Origin: Thalassospira profundimaris
Lineage (GTDB): Bacteria > Pseudomonadota > Alphaproteobacteria > Rhodospirillales > Thalassospiraceae
Assembly (NCBI RefSeq): GCF_003326755.1
Contig: NZ_JPWH01000001.1
Coordinates: forward strand, 1-64,000
Direction: 5' to 3'
Length of the DNA stretch: 64,000 nucleotides
In this document: positions 1 to 12,000 of the stretch, in pieces
Layout: each line of letters opens with the position of its first letter
Position numbering within the stretch: position 1 is the first letter of the stretch
The notes under the pieces: generated by a model
The model's input: the letters and a program-made list of their open reading frames with translations, nothing else
What the model was told of the DNA's origin: nothing
The model's database searches: none
Made by a program: the position numbers and the translations under genes

Positions 1-31
1 GGAACACCCTTATTGGCATCCGTGCTTTCAT
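1..31. repeat. 31-nt perfect direct repeat, copy A
   Basis: Bases 1-31 are identical to 859-889, 858 nt (286 codons) away, in equivalent positions of two neighbouring di-domain units of the giant protein. It encodes part of the DESTDANKGVP segment. Confidence 0.9.
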
Positions 32-3000
32 TCACCGATTTCTGTTCACCGTGCTCAAGCCCAAAGCTGGGCGCGTCATTGCGCGGCTCGATATTCACCG
101 TCACCGTTTTCGGCGTGGTATCAAACCCGTCCCGGCTGTCCTGCACCGAGAAGGTGAAAGCCGTCACCGCATCGCCATTGACATTTTCCGCCGGGCTGTA
201 CACCAGCTTGCCCGATGTAATATCGGCAACCGAAACCACCGTGCCTGCTGTGATCGCCGTGCCATTCAGCTTCAGCGTGCCACTGGCTGGCAGGGTATCA
301 ATCCGCACCGCCTTGAAGCTGTCGGTTTCTCCGCCGGGCTGGCTGTAATTGAAGTCCGTTACCTTCAGGGCATAGTCGGTATCTTCCGGCGTCGTCACCG
401 TTTGATCCGCGCCCAGCGGCGGGTCGTTCTTTTCAACAACCGTGATCTTGGAGACCAGCGTTGCGGTCAACGGGTTCGGTCCCCCGGCATCCACATCGCC
501 ACTGCCCACTTTGGCAGCCTGCACGTTATTGCCATCACTCAGCGTCGTGGTGATGGTGCGTTCGCCGCCGGTAAAGGTATCCGATGTGGTGCTGTAACGA
601 ATGGCATCCAGGATCTGGTTGACCTCGGCGACCGTGGTGTCTTTATCGAGCGTGATGACAAGATTGCTGCCATCGGCACCGCCGCTCTGCGTCACACCGG
701 TGGGCAGGGCGGAACTGTCTATCGTCAGCTGTTCGCTGCTATCGGCACTGCCAATCGATACCGTGATCGTCCCGGCCCCGAAGGTGCCATTGGTCAGCGC
801 CTCCGTGGTCGACAGGTCAATATCGGCAATACTGGCACCGGTAATGATCGCTGTTGCCGGAACACCCTTATTGGCATCCGTGCTTTCATCAACCGAGGTT
901 GTAACCGCCTTGGTGGTATCGAATGTAGGGGCATCGTTCTGCGGGGTGACATTGACGGTCAGATCGCTTGATGATGTCGCATCCAGACCGCGTGAGTCAC
1001 GAACCGTAAAGGTAAATTTTGCCTTTGCATCACCGTTGTCATTGGCAACAGGTTCATACACCAGTTTGCCCGCATTGATATCGGCATAGCTGACAAATTG
1101 CGGCGTCGTGATGGCAGTACCATCAAGTTTTAACGTCCCCGCACCGGTAATGCTGTTAATGGTGACACCGCCCAGCGTATCGGTTTCCCCCCCCGGTTGG
1201 GTATATTTGAAATCCGCTGGCTTGATGACATAGGACGTGTCTTCCTTGGTGGTGACAGTATTGTCTGAGGAAGCAGGCGGATCATTCTTTTCGACAATCG
1301 TGATTTTGGAAACCAGATCCACCGACAGCGGGTTTGGCCCCCCGGCGTTACCCCCCGCCTGCGCATTACCGCCATCTGTCGAGCTGTGACCATCGCTGAG
1401 CGTGGTTGTAATCACCCGCTCGCCCGAAGCCGTATCCGACGTGCTGGCATATTTGATCGCATTCAAAATCGCGTTGACCTGTGCACGTGTCGTGTCCGCA
1501 TCCAGCGTAATGACAAGGGCATTGCCATTATTGCCCCCTGTCACCGTCACACCGTCGGGCCGGTCGCCTGCCGCAAGGGTCAATTGGTCGGTACTGGTCG
1601 CACTACCGACAGAAACCGTAATTTTGCCCGCGCCAAAAATGTCGCCATCAAGCCCGCCGGTTGTTGACAGGTCAATATCACCGATATTGGCACCGGTGAT
1701 GATCGCCACCGGCGAGGTGCCGGTATTGGCTGCGGTGCTTTCATCCACACTGGTTTCAATGCCTGTTGTATCATTGAAAGTCGGCGCGTCATTGAGCGGC
1801 GTGATATTCACCGTCATGGTATTGGACGAGGTCGCATACCCGTCGCGGCTGTCCTGTACCGTAAAGGTGAAGCTGGTCGCCGCATCGCCATTGACGTTTT
1901 CCGCCGGACGGAAAACCAGCTTTTTATCCGCAATGTCGCTGGCAGAAATAACATCATTGACCGACACAGCCTGCAGGGTCCCGCCGCTGTCTTTCAGATA
2001 CAGCGTGCCCTTGCCCGATGCGGGCAGACTGTCAATCCGCACTGCCTTGAACGTATCGGTTTCGTCGCCCGGCTGGCTGTAATCAAAGTCTGCCACCTTG
2101 ACGATATAATCGGTATCTTCGGGTGTTGTGACCGTCTTGTCCCCGCCAATCGGCGGATCGTTGACTTCGGTAATGGTGACGGTCGCGTTCAGCACGGCCT
2201 CAAGCGCGGACGGGCCGCCTGCAGTATTGCCGTTGGTCTGTTCGTTATTCCCATCATTAATGGTAAATTTGACCGTGCGATCACCGCTCAGGACGTCAGA
2301 ATTTGTATGGTAGCGCAGATTTTCCATCAGGGTCTGGACTTCGGCGGCCGTGGTGTCGGCATCCAGGCTGAAGACCAGTTTGTGATCCCCCACCGTGTCG
2401 CTGGGCGTAATCGGATTCCCCGCAGCATCGACAACCGTAACGCCATCGGGCAGCGTATAGGTACCCTGGAAGGTGAGATATTCCTTGGTCGAGGCGGAGG
2501 CGCCAATAATTTCAACCGTCAGTGTGCCCTTGCCAAATTTCGGAAGGTCATCGGCTGTCGAAAGGCCATCGGTTGTTGAAAGGTCAATATCGCTCAGGGT
2601 AACACCGGAAACGATCTGAACCGGATCCGTCCCTGTATCGCTGGTTGAACTTTCGGTTGAGCTTGCCGTGGTATCGGTTGCCGTCAATACCGGCGCATCA
2701 TTTTGCGGATCAACCGTAATCTGCATGGTGCCGGTTTCCGATTCGCGAATGGTGGTATCGGTGGCGTGGCCCTTGTCCCAGACGCTATAATTAAAACTGG
2801 TTGCTGCGTCGGACTGGTTCAGGTTGGTTTCGGAACGATAAATCAGCTTGCCTGCCGCAATGTCATCGGCTGATACATCAAGCGGGTCGTTTACATCGTC
2901 AACTTTGGTAAAAGTCCCATCCCCGTCCGCATCATAATACAGGCTGCCTTTGTTACTATCGGGCAGGGATTTTATCGTGATTTTATTCAGTTCGGTATCA

Positions 3001-6000
3001 AGAGTGCTTTCATCGCCCGTCTGGCTGAAATTGAAATCACCCACCTTGAAAACATAATCAATGTCTTCCTTTGCCGTGACAGCGGGCGTGCCGGAAATGC
3101 TGGGCGGGTCGTTCTGTTCCGTCACCTCGACCGTGGCAGTGATTGTCGCCATCTTGCGTGATGCCCCGGCATCGCCCCCACTTTGGATATTGCCGTGCTG
3201 ACTGCTGGCCTGGGCGTCATAGAGCTTGACCGAAATATTGCGGGTACCAGAGACAATATCGCCAGTGGACTGATATTTGATCGCCTCGACAATGGCTTTC
3301 ACCTGTTCAAGCGTCGCGCTGTCCGTCAGGTTAATTTTAAGATCCGTGCCATTTGTGCCGCCCGTTATCGTATCGATCCCGTCCATAGTCGCGACCGACA
3401 GAACCTCGCCACTTTGCGCCGAGGTCAGATGAACGACAATCTGGCCTTTACCAAAGATATTGGCATCAAGCCCGCCTGTCGTTGCAAGGTCCACATCTCC
3501 AATGGTGACATTATCAAGGATCGTGGTTGCCTCTGTTCCCTCGCCCAGAACATCGCTTTCGGTAATGCTGTGCGATGTGGTACCGGCTGAAATGGTCGGC
3601 GTATCGTTGGTGGGATCAACGGTAATGGTGATGGTGCGGGTCGTGATCAGTTCTGCCGACGAACCATCGGCATAAGCGTAATCGCCGGGATTAACCGTCG
3701 CATTATCCGTATCACCCGTCAAAGAGCCCGGACGCAAACCGGAATTACCCTCATCATTCACCGCAACGGTCAGGGTAATATCGCCGTTAAAGTTTGAATT
3801 GCTGCCTGTGTCACCGGTGGCAGCAGGGGCTTTTACAGTGATGTCCTTGATCAGGCTGTTCAGTTCGGCTTCGGTAAAGCCCGTCAAGACAATGGATTTA
3901 TTGTCATCGGCAAAATCAACCGTTTTGCCGCCGGATGTATCATTCCCGCTATAAGACCCGATTTTGGTGAATGTGCCGTTTGACAGCGTCAAAGTCACAG
4001 ACATCTTACCGCCAAGGTCATCAACATCATTGATGTTCAAATTGGCATTGCCGCTATCAACCTTGATAACGCCGTTGCTTTCAGGAACGTGGAAATCCGT
4101 TCCCGTGACTTTGGCCGGGGTGTTATAGGCGGTCAGGAAAACATCACGGGTGACAGCGGCAACGTTATACTGGAACCGGGTCTCCGAGATATCGGTTGCG
4201 TAAGGGTCAATCTCGGTCGCGTCGATATTGGGGGCAGAAGCATAGGGGATTTGATTAGGGTTCGGCCCGCCATTGGCCATGTCGGTATCTTCAAGCGTGC
4301 CGTTTGCACCGGGCATCCGGTCATCAACAATCACCTGGACCTTATAGGTTTTGTTCTGTTCGCCGAAATCGCCGAAATTGACCTGAAGCCCCTTGAGGTA
4401 ATTATTGATATCCGCCTTCGTGCCCGAAATGCGCAAGGCTGAACCATTACCGTCATAGGTGTCATCAACCGTCACATTGCCACTGCTACTGATCACAATG
4501 TTCTGGCTGCCGGTCGTATAATCACTTTGCGCAAGCGGGCTGCCATTGGGGGCAAGGATGCGCACGGTCACGACAAAGGCATCTTGGCCAGCACCGCCAT
4601 TAAGGTCAATATCGTCAATCACAAAGCCGTTGTCAGCATCGCCAAAGGTGTAGGTATCGTTATTGACAACATCAATGCGGCCCGTTGTGCCATTGGTAAT
4701 GGTCGGCGCATCGTTGACGGATTTTACCGTGATATAGACCGTCGTGCTGGCCGTTTGCGCATCACCACCCGAATTGCCCTGGTCATCGACACCAATGCTA
4801 AGAACATCGGCACCGACATAGTTCTGATTCCCGGCATAGGATAGCTGGTCCATGATGCCATTAATCGCATCGACCGAGCCGGTCAGAACCACGGTGTCGC
4901 TGTTATTACCCGAAATCGCCACCTTGCCCGGGGCGGAAAATGACAGCGTGCCATGAACAACCGACAGCGTTACCTTGACATCCTTGCCAAAGGCATCGGC
5001 ATCGCCAATACGAATGTCGGGCATGGTTTTGGTGGTATCTTCATAGGTAATGCGCGCATCGCCCGGATCGGGAACATCAATCGTCGGGGGTGTATTTTCA
5101 AGGGAAGAGCGCAACAGGATCGACGTTTTAACAATGTTATGGGCATCATTGATGGTCGAACCATCCTGGTTGACCGTTGCATTATCGGCGCCATTGGCAC
5201 CCGTTGTCAGCGCGCCGCTGCTATCGCGCAAACGGTCATCCACACTGACATCGACGGTATAGGTCGTATCATGGTCGCCATTGGGCAGAATGACTTTCAT
5301 CCCGTCCAGGGCGGCCTGAACGTCGGCCAGTTTGCCCTGAAAGGTGATAGACCCTGTGCTGGCATCGTCCGAGGTTACGGTAATGCCGGTCGTCGTATCA
5401 AGGCGCAAATCCCCCGAAGAGCTCAGATCGACAGCATTGTCATCCTTGTCCTTCAGCAAAACCGTTACAGAAACGAAATCCGTTTCACCAGGACTGTCAA
5501 CGACCACCAGATCGGGATCACCAACGGTGAATTTGCCGTTCATATCAAAGGTATTGGTGCCATAGACATCGTAATCGGCACCCGCCCGCGAGATGGTGGG
5601 AATATCGTTGGCATATTGGTTCGCCGGAACGACAATATCGAACTGCGAGGCTGCCTTGGTGCCGCCCACAGTCCAGGTATGGTCGCTGACACTGTCAGAA
5701 ACGATATATTTGAAATTATCGGCCCGAACTTCCGACCCGTTATGAATATAGGTCAGTCGGCCCGCATCAATATCGGCCTGGCTAAAGACAGAGCCAACCC
5801 CCAGGCGTTTGCCATTCAGATAAAGCGTGCCCGACGTCACATTTGACGTGATGCGATATTGCAGGGTGTCTGGCGTATTGTCCGGATCCACCGACACAAG
5901 ATAGCTGTCATTGATCGTGCCGCTACCGCCTTCGGCAACTTCCAGCACCTCGTTGACCGTGGTGCGGCCATTTGCCTCTGTATGTGTATCGGCAGCAGCA

Positions 6001-9000
6001 TTTTCATCGGAAATCGGCGCATCATTGAGCGGTGCGATGGTAAATGTGACCGTGGCGGTATTGGAAATATTGTTCGCCGCCGGTTCACCGGCACTTTGTT
6101 TGATGCCATCGGCATCATGCAGATCATCGCGCACGCGATACTGGAAACTGTCGGTGAAATTTTCCGTTCCATCGTGAATGTAGCGCAGTTTTGATGTGTT
6201 TTTATCGCCGGTCAGAAGCGACTTGGACAGCCAGTCCCCTGCCGAAACATCCACCCAGTTCCCGTCACCATCCTTGTATTGCAGGGTGCCGTTATCGGGC
6301 AGGTCAACAACCTGAAAATACAAATCATCCGTAACGGCTTCGCCCTTTGGCTCGTCAAATTCGTTTGCCGTATCCACATCCGCCATTTTCATGGTGTCCG
6401 AGGTGATTGTCACCGTCGCACCCTCGCCAATGGTCGGAACAGCCCCGCCCGATGCGGTCGGGGCATCATTTACCGGAATGGCGGTAATGGTAAATGTTCC
6501 CTTGGCACGACTATCGGCCAGATCGCCCGTACCAATCGAGATTGAAAAATTGAAGCTACCGTGATGGATTTCACCCCCGTCATGGGTGAATTGCAACAAA
6601 CCGTTATTGATATCGGCCTGGGTGAAGGAATCATACACACCCAAAACCTTGCCATCGAGATACAGCGTACCATTCGTCGGCAGCACGGTCAGGCGGTAAA
6701 CCGTGGCTTCTGGCGGCACGGTATATGTAGATGACCCCTGGGTCATTTTCAGGGTGTAGGACAGATTTTCGCTGGTAATGGTCGCCGTGTCTTTGTCGGT
6801 CCCGCCACGCTGGCCGTCGCCTTCATATACCTCGATACCGCTATTGACCGAACTTTGATCAATCACCACCGGATCCCCGCTGGGCGGAGTGTCGGGATCA
6901 TAACTGCCCTGAATTTGCAAATGGAAGGTATTGGTGGCAATGCTGCCATCTGCGGGGTCAACCACACCACCGGCCTGACCGGCATTGTTAAACACACGGG
7001 TATGGGAATCCGTTACCTGAAAATCAAAGCTGTCGGCGGTAAAGTTCGTTCCCGCCGTTGTACCATCAGAATCGGTCACTGCCTTGGTCTGGACATAGGT
7101 CACCTTGCCCGCATCCAGATCGGCCTGGGTGAAGGTACTGTTAACCGTCATCAGATTGCCATTCAGGCGCAATTCCCCATAGGTCGGCAGGGACGTCAGA
7201 CGATAAATGATTTCGGTGCCGTCGCTGGTATCATCAACATCGGAAACATGCAGGAAATTGCGTGTGATAACCGTTGAAACACCAGCCTGCACCGTTGCCG
7301 GTTTATTGGTATCAAGCACCGAATGGTCATCATTGGCAATCACGTCAATCTGGACGGTTTTTGTCGTTGTCAGTTCATGACCGGCCCCCGGTTCACCGCC
7401 CTTGTCGGTCACTTTCAGGGTAAATTCCGGCTTTGTGCCGTCCGGCTCCGTGCCGTTATGGGCGAATTTCAGGGTTTTGAATTCGGCCATCGTCAGGGTC
7501 ATGGAGGATGCCGTGATTTCCTCGCCGCTACCAACCTGTCCGTCTCCGTTTGCATCCAAAAACAGGGTGCCAAGGCCGTGGGTGTTGATATTGGAAATTT
7601 CGATGGTCAGATTGCCGCTGTCGCTGGCATCCGCATCGGCAATCGTGATTTGTCCGCCAATATCGGCCGCATCGGTTTTGGTGCCGGGATTGTTATAAAC
7701 ATCCTCGGTGCCCTGGCCTTCATAAACACTTGGCGTGCCCTCAATCGTCGGCGCATGATTAACTGCCGCCACCAGATTCCAACTGATCTGTTTTTCAGCC
7801 GAAACATGGTTGCTATCCGGGTCTGACGCGCTCTGCTTAACTCCGTCTGCCGCTTTCAAATCATCACGGACAATGAATTTGAAACTGTCCGTGCTGGCAC
7901 CGGTATCGGTATTCACATAGCGCAGCTTGGTCGAACCACCACTGTTTGTCAGCAAATCGGCCGACAGCCAGTCGGTTCCATCCACATCCACCCAGTTTGA
8001 ACTGTCACCATCATAATATTGCAGTTTCCCGCCATCAGGCAGATCTGTCACCTTGAAGAACAGGTCATCCTTGCTGGCTTCGGGGTTGTTGTCCGGCTCG
8101 CCGCTTTCATTGGCAACATCGGCATCGTCCATGCCAAAGGCGCTTTTGATCACGCCAACCGTTGCCCCCCGGGTCACATTGCCCAGCGTCCCCCCCGTCG
8201 CGGTCGGAGCATCGTTCGTTGCGGTTGCCCGCAGGGCAAAACTGCCATCAACCACCTTTGTTGTGCCAACGGAAATGGTAAAATCAAAACTGCCCTGATG
8301 GATTTCCCCACCATTATGGACAAAAACCACCCGGCCATTGTCAATGTCATCCTGGGTGAAGGAATCAAAACGGCTATCCAGGGCCTTGCCATCCAGATAA
8401 AGGGTGCCGTTGGTCGGAAGTTCGCTGATGCGATACACCGTGGCATTGGCCGGAACCGTATATTCCGATCCATCCTGGGTATATTTCAACTGATAGGAAA
8501 GCTCGCCATTGGTCAGCGTATGGGTATCCCCATCGCTGCCGCCCATAACACCGTCCCCTTCGGTCACATCAATTCCGTTATTGGTTGACGTAACCACAGT
8601 TGCCGGTTCGCTGGGCTGCGCATCGCCGCCATCCCCGGCAAAATCACCCTGAATTTCGATATTGAAGGTATTGACCGCAATTTCGTGGTTATTATTCGGG
8701 TCAACCACACCGCCTTCAGCCCCGTCCTTGTTAAAGACACGCTGCTCGGAATCAAACACCTTGAAATTGAAGCTATCGGCGGTAAAGGCCGTGCCATCCG
8801 CCTTGGCATCGGGGTCATCCACGCCGCGATTTTGCACATAAATCAGCTTTCCGGCCGCAAGATCGTCCTGGCTGAAACGGTCGCCCACCGTCAGGCGCAC
8901 ACCATCCAGGCGCAATTCTCCGTGATCGGGCAGATCGGTCACTTCGTAAACCAGTTGCGCACCATTGATGGTGTCGACGTCCGACACGCTCAGATAGGAT

Positions 9001-12000
9001 GTATCAATTACAAAAGATTCACCCGCATCGATTTGAGCCGTGCGATTGGTATCGAGCGACGAATAATCATCGTTGGCCTGAATATCGATCACGATATTTT
9101 TGCTGGTCGAAAGCGCCTTGTCTGTCCCGAATCCCCCCCCGCTATCGGTTACGGTGACAGTAAAGGACGGGTCCGTCGCATCCGTGGGCTCTGCCCCGTC
9201 ATGGATGAATTTCAGCGTCTTGAACTCGGCAATTGTCAGGTCGCTGGTATCACCGGTAATTTCGGTGTCGCCCGTCCCAAAATAACCATCGCCATCCGCA
9301 TCGAGAAACAGGGTTCCGACCCCGTGGGTATCAACATTGGTGAGCGATACCGTCAAACGCGACTCATCATCATAGCTGTCAAAGTCGGCAATGGTGATCT
9401 GGCCGCCAATGTCCGCAGCCTGGGTTTTGGTGGTATTATCGTTATAGAGGTTTTCACTGCCCTGGCCTTCAAAGGCCTTGGGGTTGCCCGTAATCGTCGG
9501 GGCATGGTTATCGACCGATGTAATGGTCAGATTAACGCTGGCCGTGCCCGAAACATGGTTGGCCCCCGGGTCACTCACGCCAGAGCGAACATCGTCACTA
9601 TCGGTATTGCTGTCATCCCTGAAATCATCACGGACGCGATAATCGAAACTGTCGCTGGAAACCGCCTCAACTGTTTGTACATAGCGAATGCCGGTCGTAT
9701 TGGCGTCCCCCGTCAACAACTTGGCCGAAATCCAGTCGCCGGTCTGAATATCAATCCAGTTGCCATTGCTGCGATATTGTAGCGTGCCGTTTTCCGGCAA
9801 TGACGTGATCTGGATATACAAATCATCGGGCTGGGCTTCATCATTGGCATCTGCCGGTTCACCCGGTTCATTCGACGTATCAACATCATTCATGCCCAGG
9901 GCCGATGTGGTCAGGCCCACTGCCCCGCCTTCGGCAACGGTGGCCGTCCCGCCTGAAACCGTCGGGGCATCATTGGTGGCAATGGCGCGCAGGGAAAAGG
10001 TCGTTTTGACGATTTCCGTCACACCCACCGACAGGGAAAACCCAAAGCTGCTTTGATGATTTTCACTGCCGTCATGGACAAAAACCACCTTGTTGGCATC
10101 AATATCGGCCTGGGTAAAAGAATCAAAAACATGCAGTTCGACATCGTTCAGATAGAGCTTGCCATTGGTCGGAAGATCGGTCAGACGGTAAAGGGTATCA
10201 CTTGCGGCGATATCATAGGTGTTGCCGCTGTCGGTCGCCTGTAAAATGTAATTCAGCATCGACGAGGTGATCGTTCCGGTATCCACCCCGCCCTTCACAC
10301 CGTCTTCTTCCGTCACCTCGAGCCCGCTATTGACCGGGGTTCCCTTGATGGTCACGTCGCCATCCGGAGTTTGCCCGCCATCGCCCGTCCAGTCCCCCGT
10401 AATGCGGAAATCAAACTGGTTTGTCTTGATATCCCCCGTTGCCGGGTCCACCACACCGCCTTCGGCACCGGGGGCGTTATAGGATCGCAATTGTGAATCA
10501 CGGACTTCAAAGCTAAAGCCGTCGGCAACATAGTTTTCGCCGGAAACCCGGTCCGCTGCCGTGACCTTTGCTGTCTGGAAAAACGTCACCCGGCCTTGAT
10601 CCAGGTCGTCCTGGCTAAAACGGTCGCCAACAGCCAGAATGACACCATTCAGACGCAATTCGCCATAGGTCGGCAAAGCCGTGATCTTGTAAACAAGCTG
10701 TTTGCCGCCACTGGTGTCATCAACATCCGTTACCTTGAGATTGGCCGAGGACAAAACCGTCACCACGCCGGCATCCACGGTTTGCGGGCTGTTGGTGTCT
10801 ATTTCAGGATTATCATCATTGCCGATCACACCAATGGTGATGGTCTTGCTGACAGTCAGCTTGGCCGCATCCCCGGCACCGCCACCGCCATCGGTAACGG
10901 TAATTTTAAAGGTGGGGTTATTGCCGTCCGGTTCGGTCCCGTTATGGGCAAATTTCAATTTGCCAAGATCCGCACCAGCAATGGTAACAGACCCGGTAAT
11001 CACCTGGTCTTTGGACGAATCAAAAATGCCATCGCCATCGGTGTCGATAAACAGGGTTCCGTGGCCCTGATTATCCACATCGGAAATGGTGATGGACAGA
11101 TTTGCAAGATCATCAGAACTATCGGCATCACCGCCGGAAATGGTTAAAAGCGACCCGATATCGGCTGCCTGTGTCACCGTGCCGGGCGCATTATAAACCG
11201 CTTCGGTACCCTGTCCTTCATATACCGTCGGGCTGCCATCAACTGTCGGAGCCTGGTTAACCGGCGCGATATTAACGGCAATATCAAACGGGCCAACATT
11301 GCCACTGCCGCCCCCGTCATTCACGGTAACTTTAAAAAGATCACTGTCATTATTACCGACGATAATGTCGGTGCCGTCATGCTGATAGCTCAGCTTGCCA
11401 TCCATCACATCCTTGAGCGAAAAGGTACTGCCAACCAGCAGGTTATGCCCGTTCAGCTTCAGCACCCCGTCACTCGGAAGGGACGTAACCTGGAAAACTT
11501 CCTGGCTGGCCGTTTGACTGACGCCCAGTTCAGGATCGACAAGATTGAAAATATCCTGACCAATCGTCACAGATCCGCCTTCATCCACCGAAATCGGTGA
11601 TGGCGAAAGATCCGGCGCATCGTTTACCGGCGAAAAGGCAACATCAATACTGTCACTAACCGCCGTTGTCGTGCCGTCACCGACCGTCAGTTTGACCTTT
11701 GCCAAACCGTTAAAGTTTTCCGATGGTGTCAGCACCATGTCGTTCAGGGCAGCATTGATCGCATCCTGCTTACCAGTCAGGGTGATTGTATTGCTGTTGT
11801 CGCCAGTAACGGAATCCAGCCCCGAAATATCATTCAGCTTGATCGCGCCGGTCGGGTTGGCGGAGCCATCCTCGACCGTGATTGTCACCGTTAGCGTATC
11901 ACCAACGTTATTTTCATCATGGTCAATATCGCTTACCGAAATGCCGCTCAGGGTCACATCGGTATCTTCAACGCCGTCAACCGCCTGGGTGCCATCCATT

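Noticed and set aside
8685..9782. Long plus-strand reading frame (365 codons) opposite the giant protein, with others like it at 51-971 and 4953-5846
   Set aside because: They use the same codon boundaries as the minus-strand repeats (mirror frame), are rich in Ile, Gly, Arg and Asn as expected of antisense, have no ribosome binding sites and repeat with the protein's own period.
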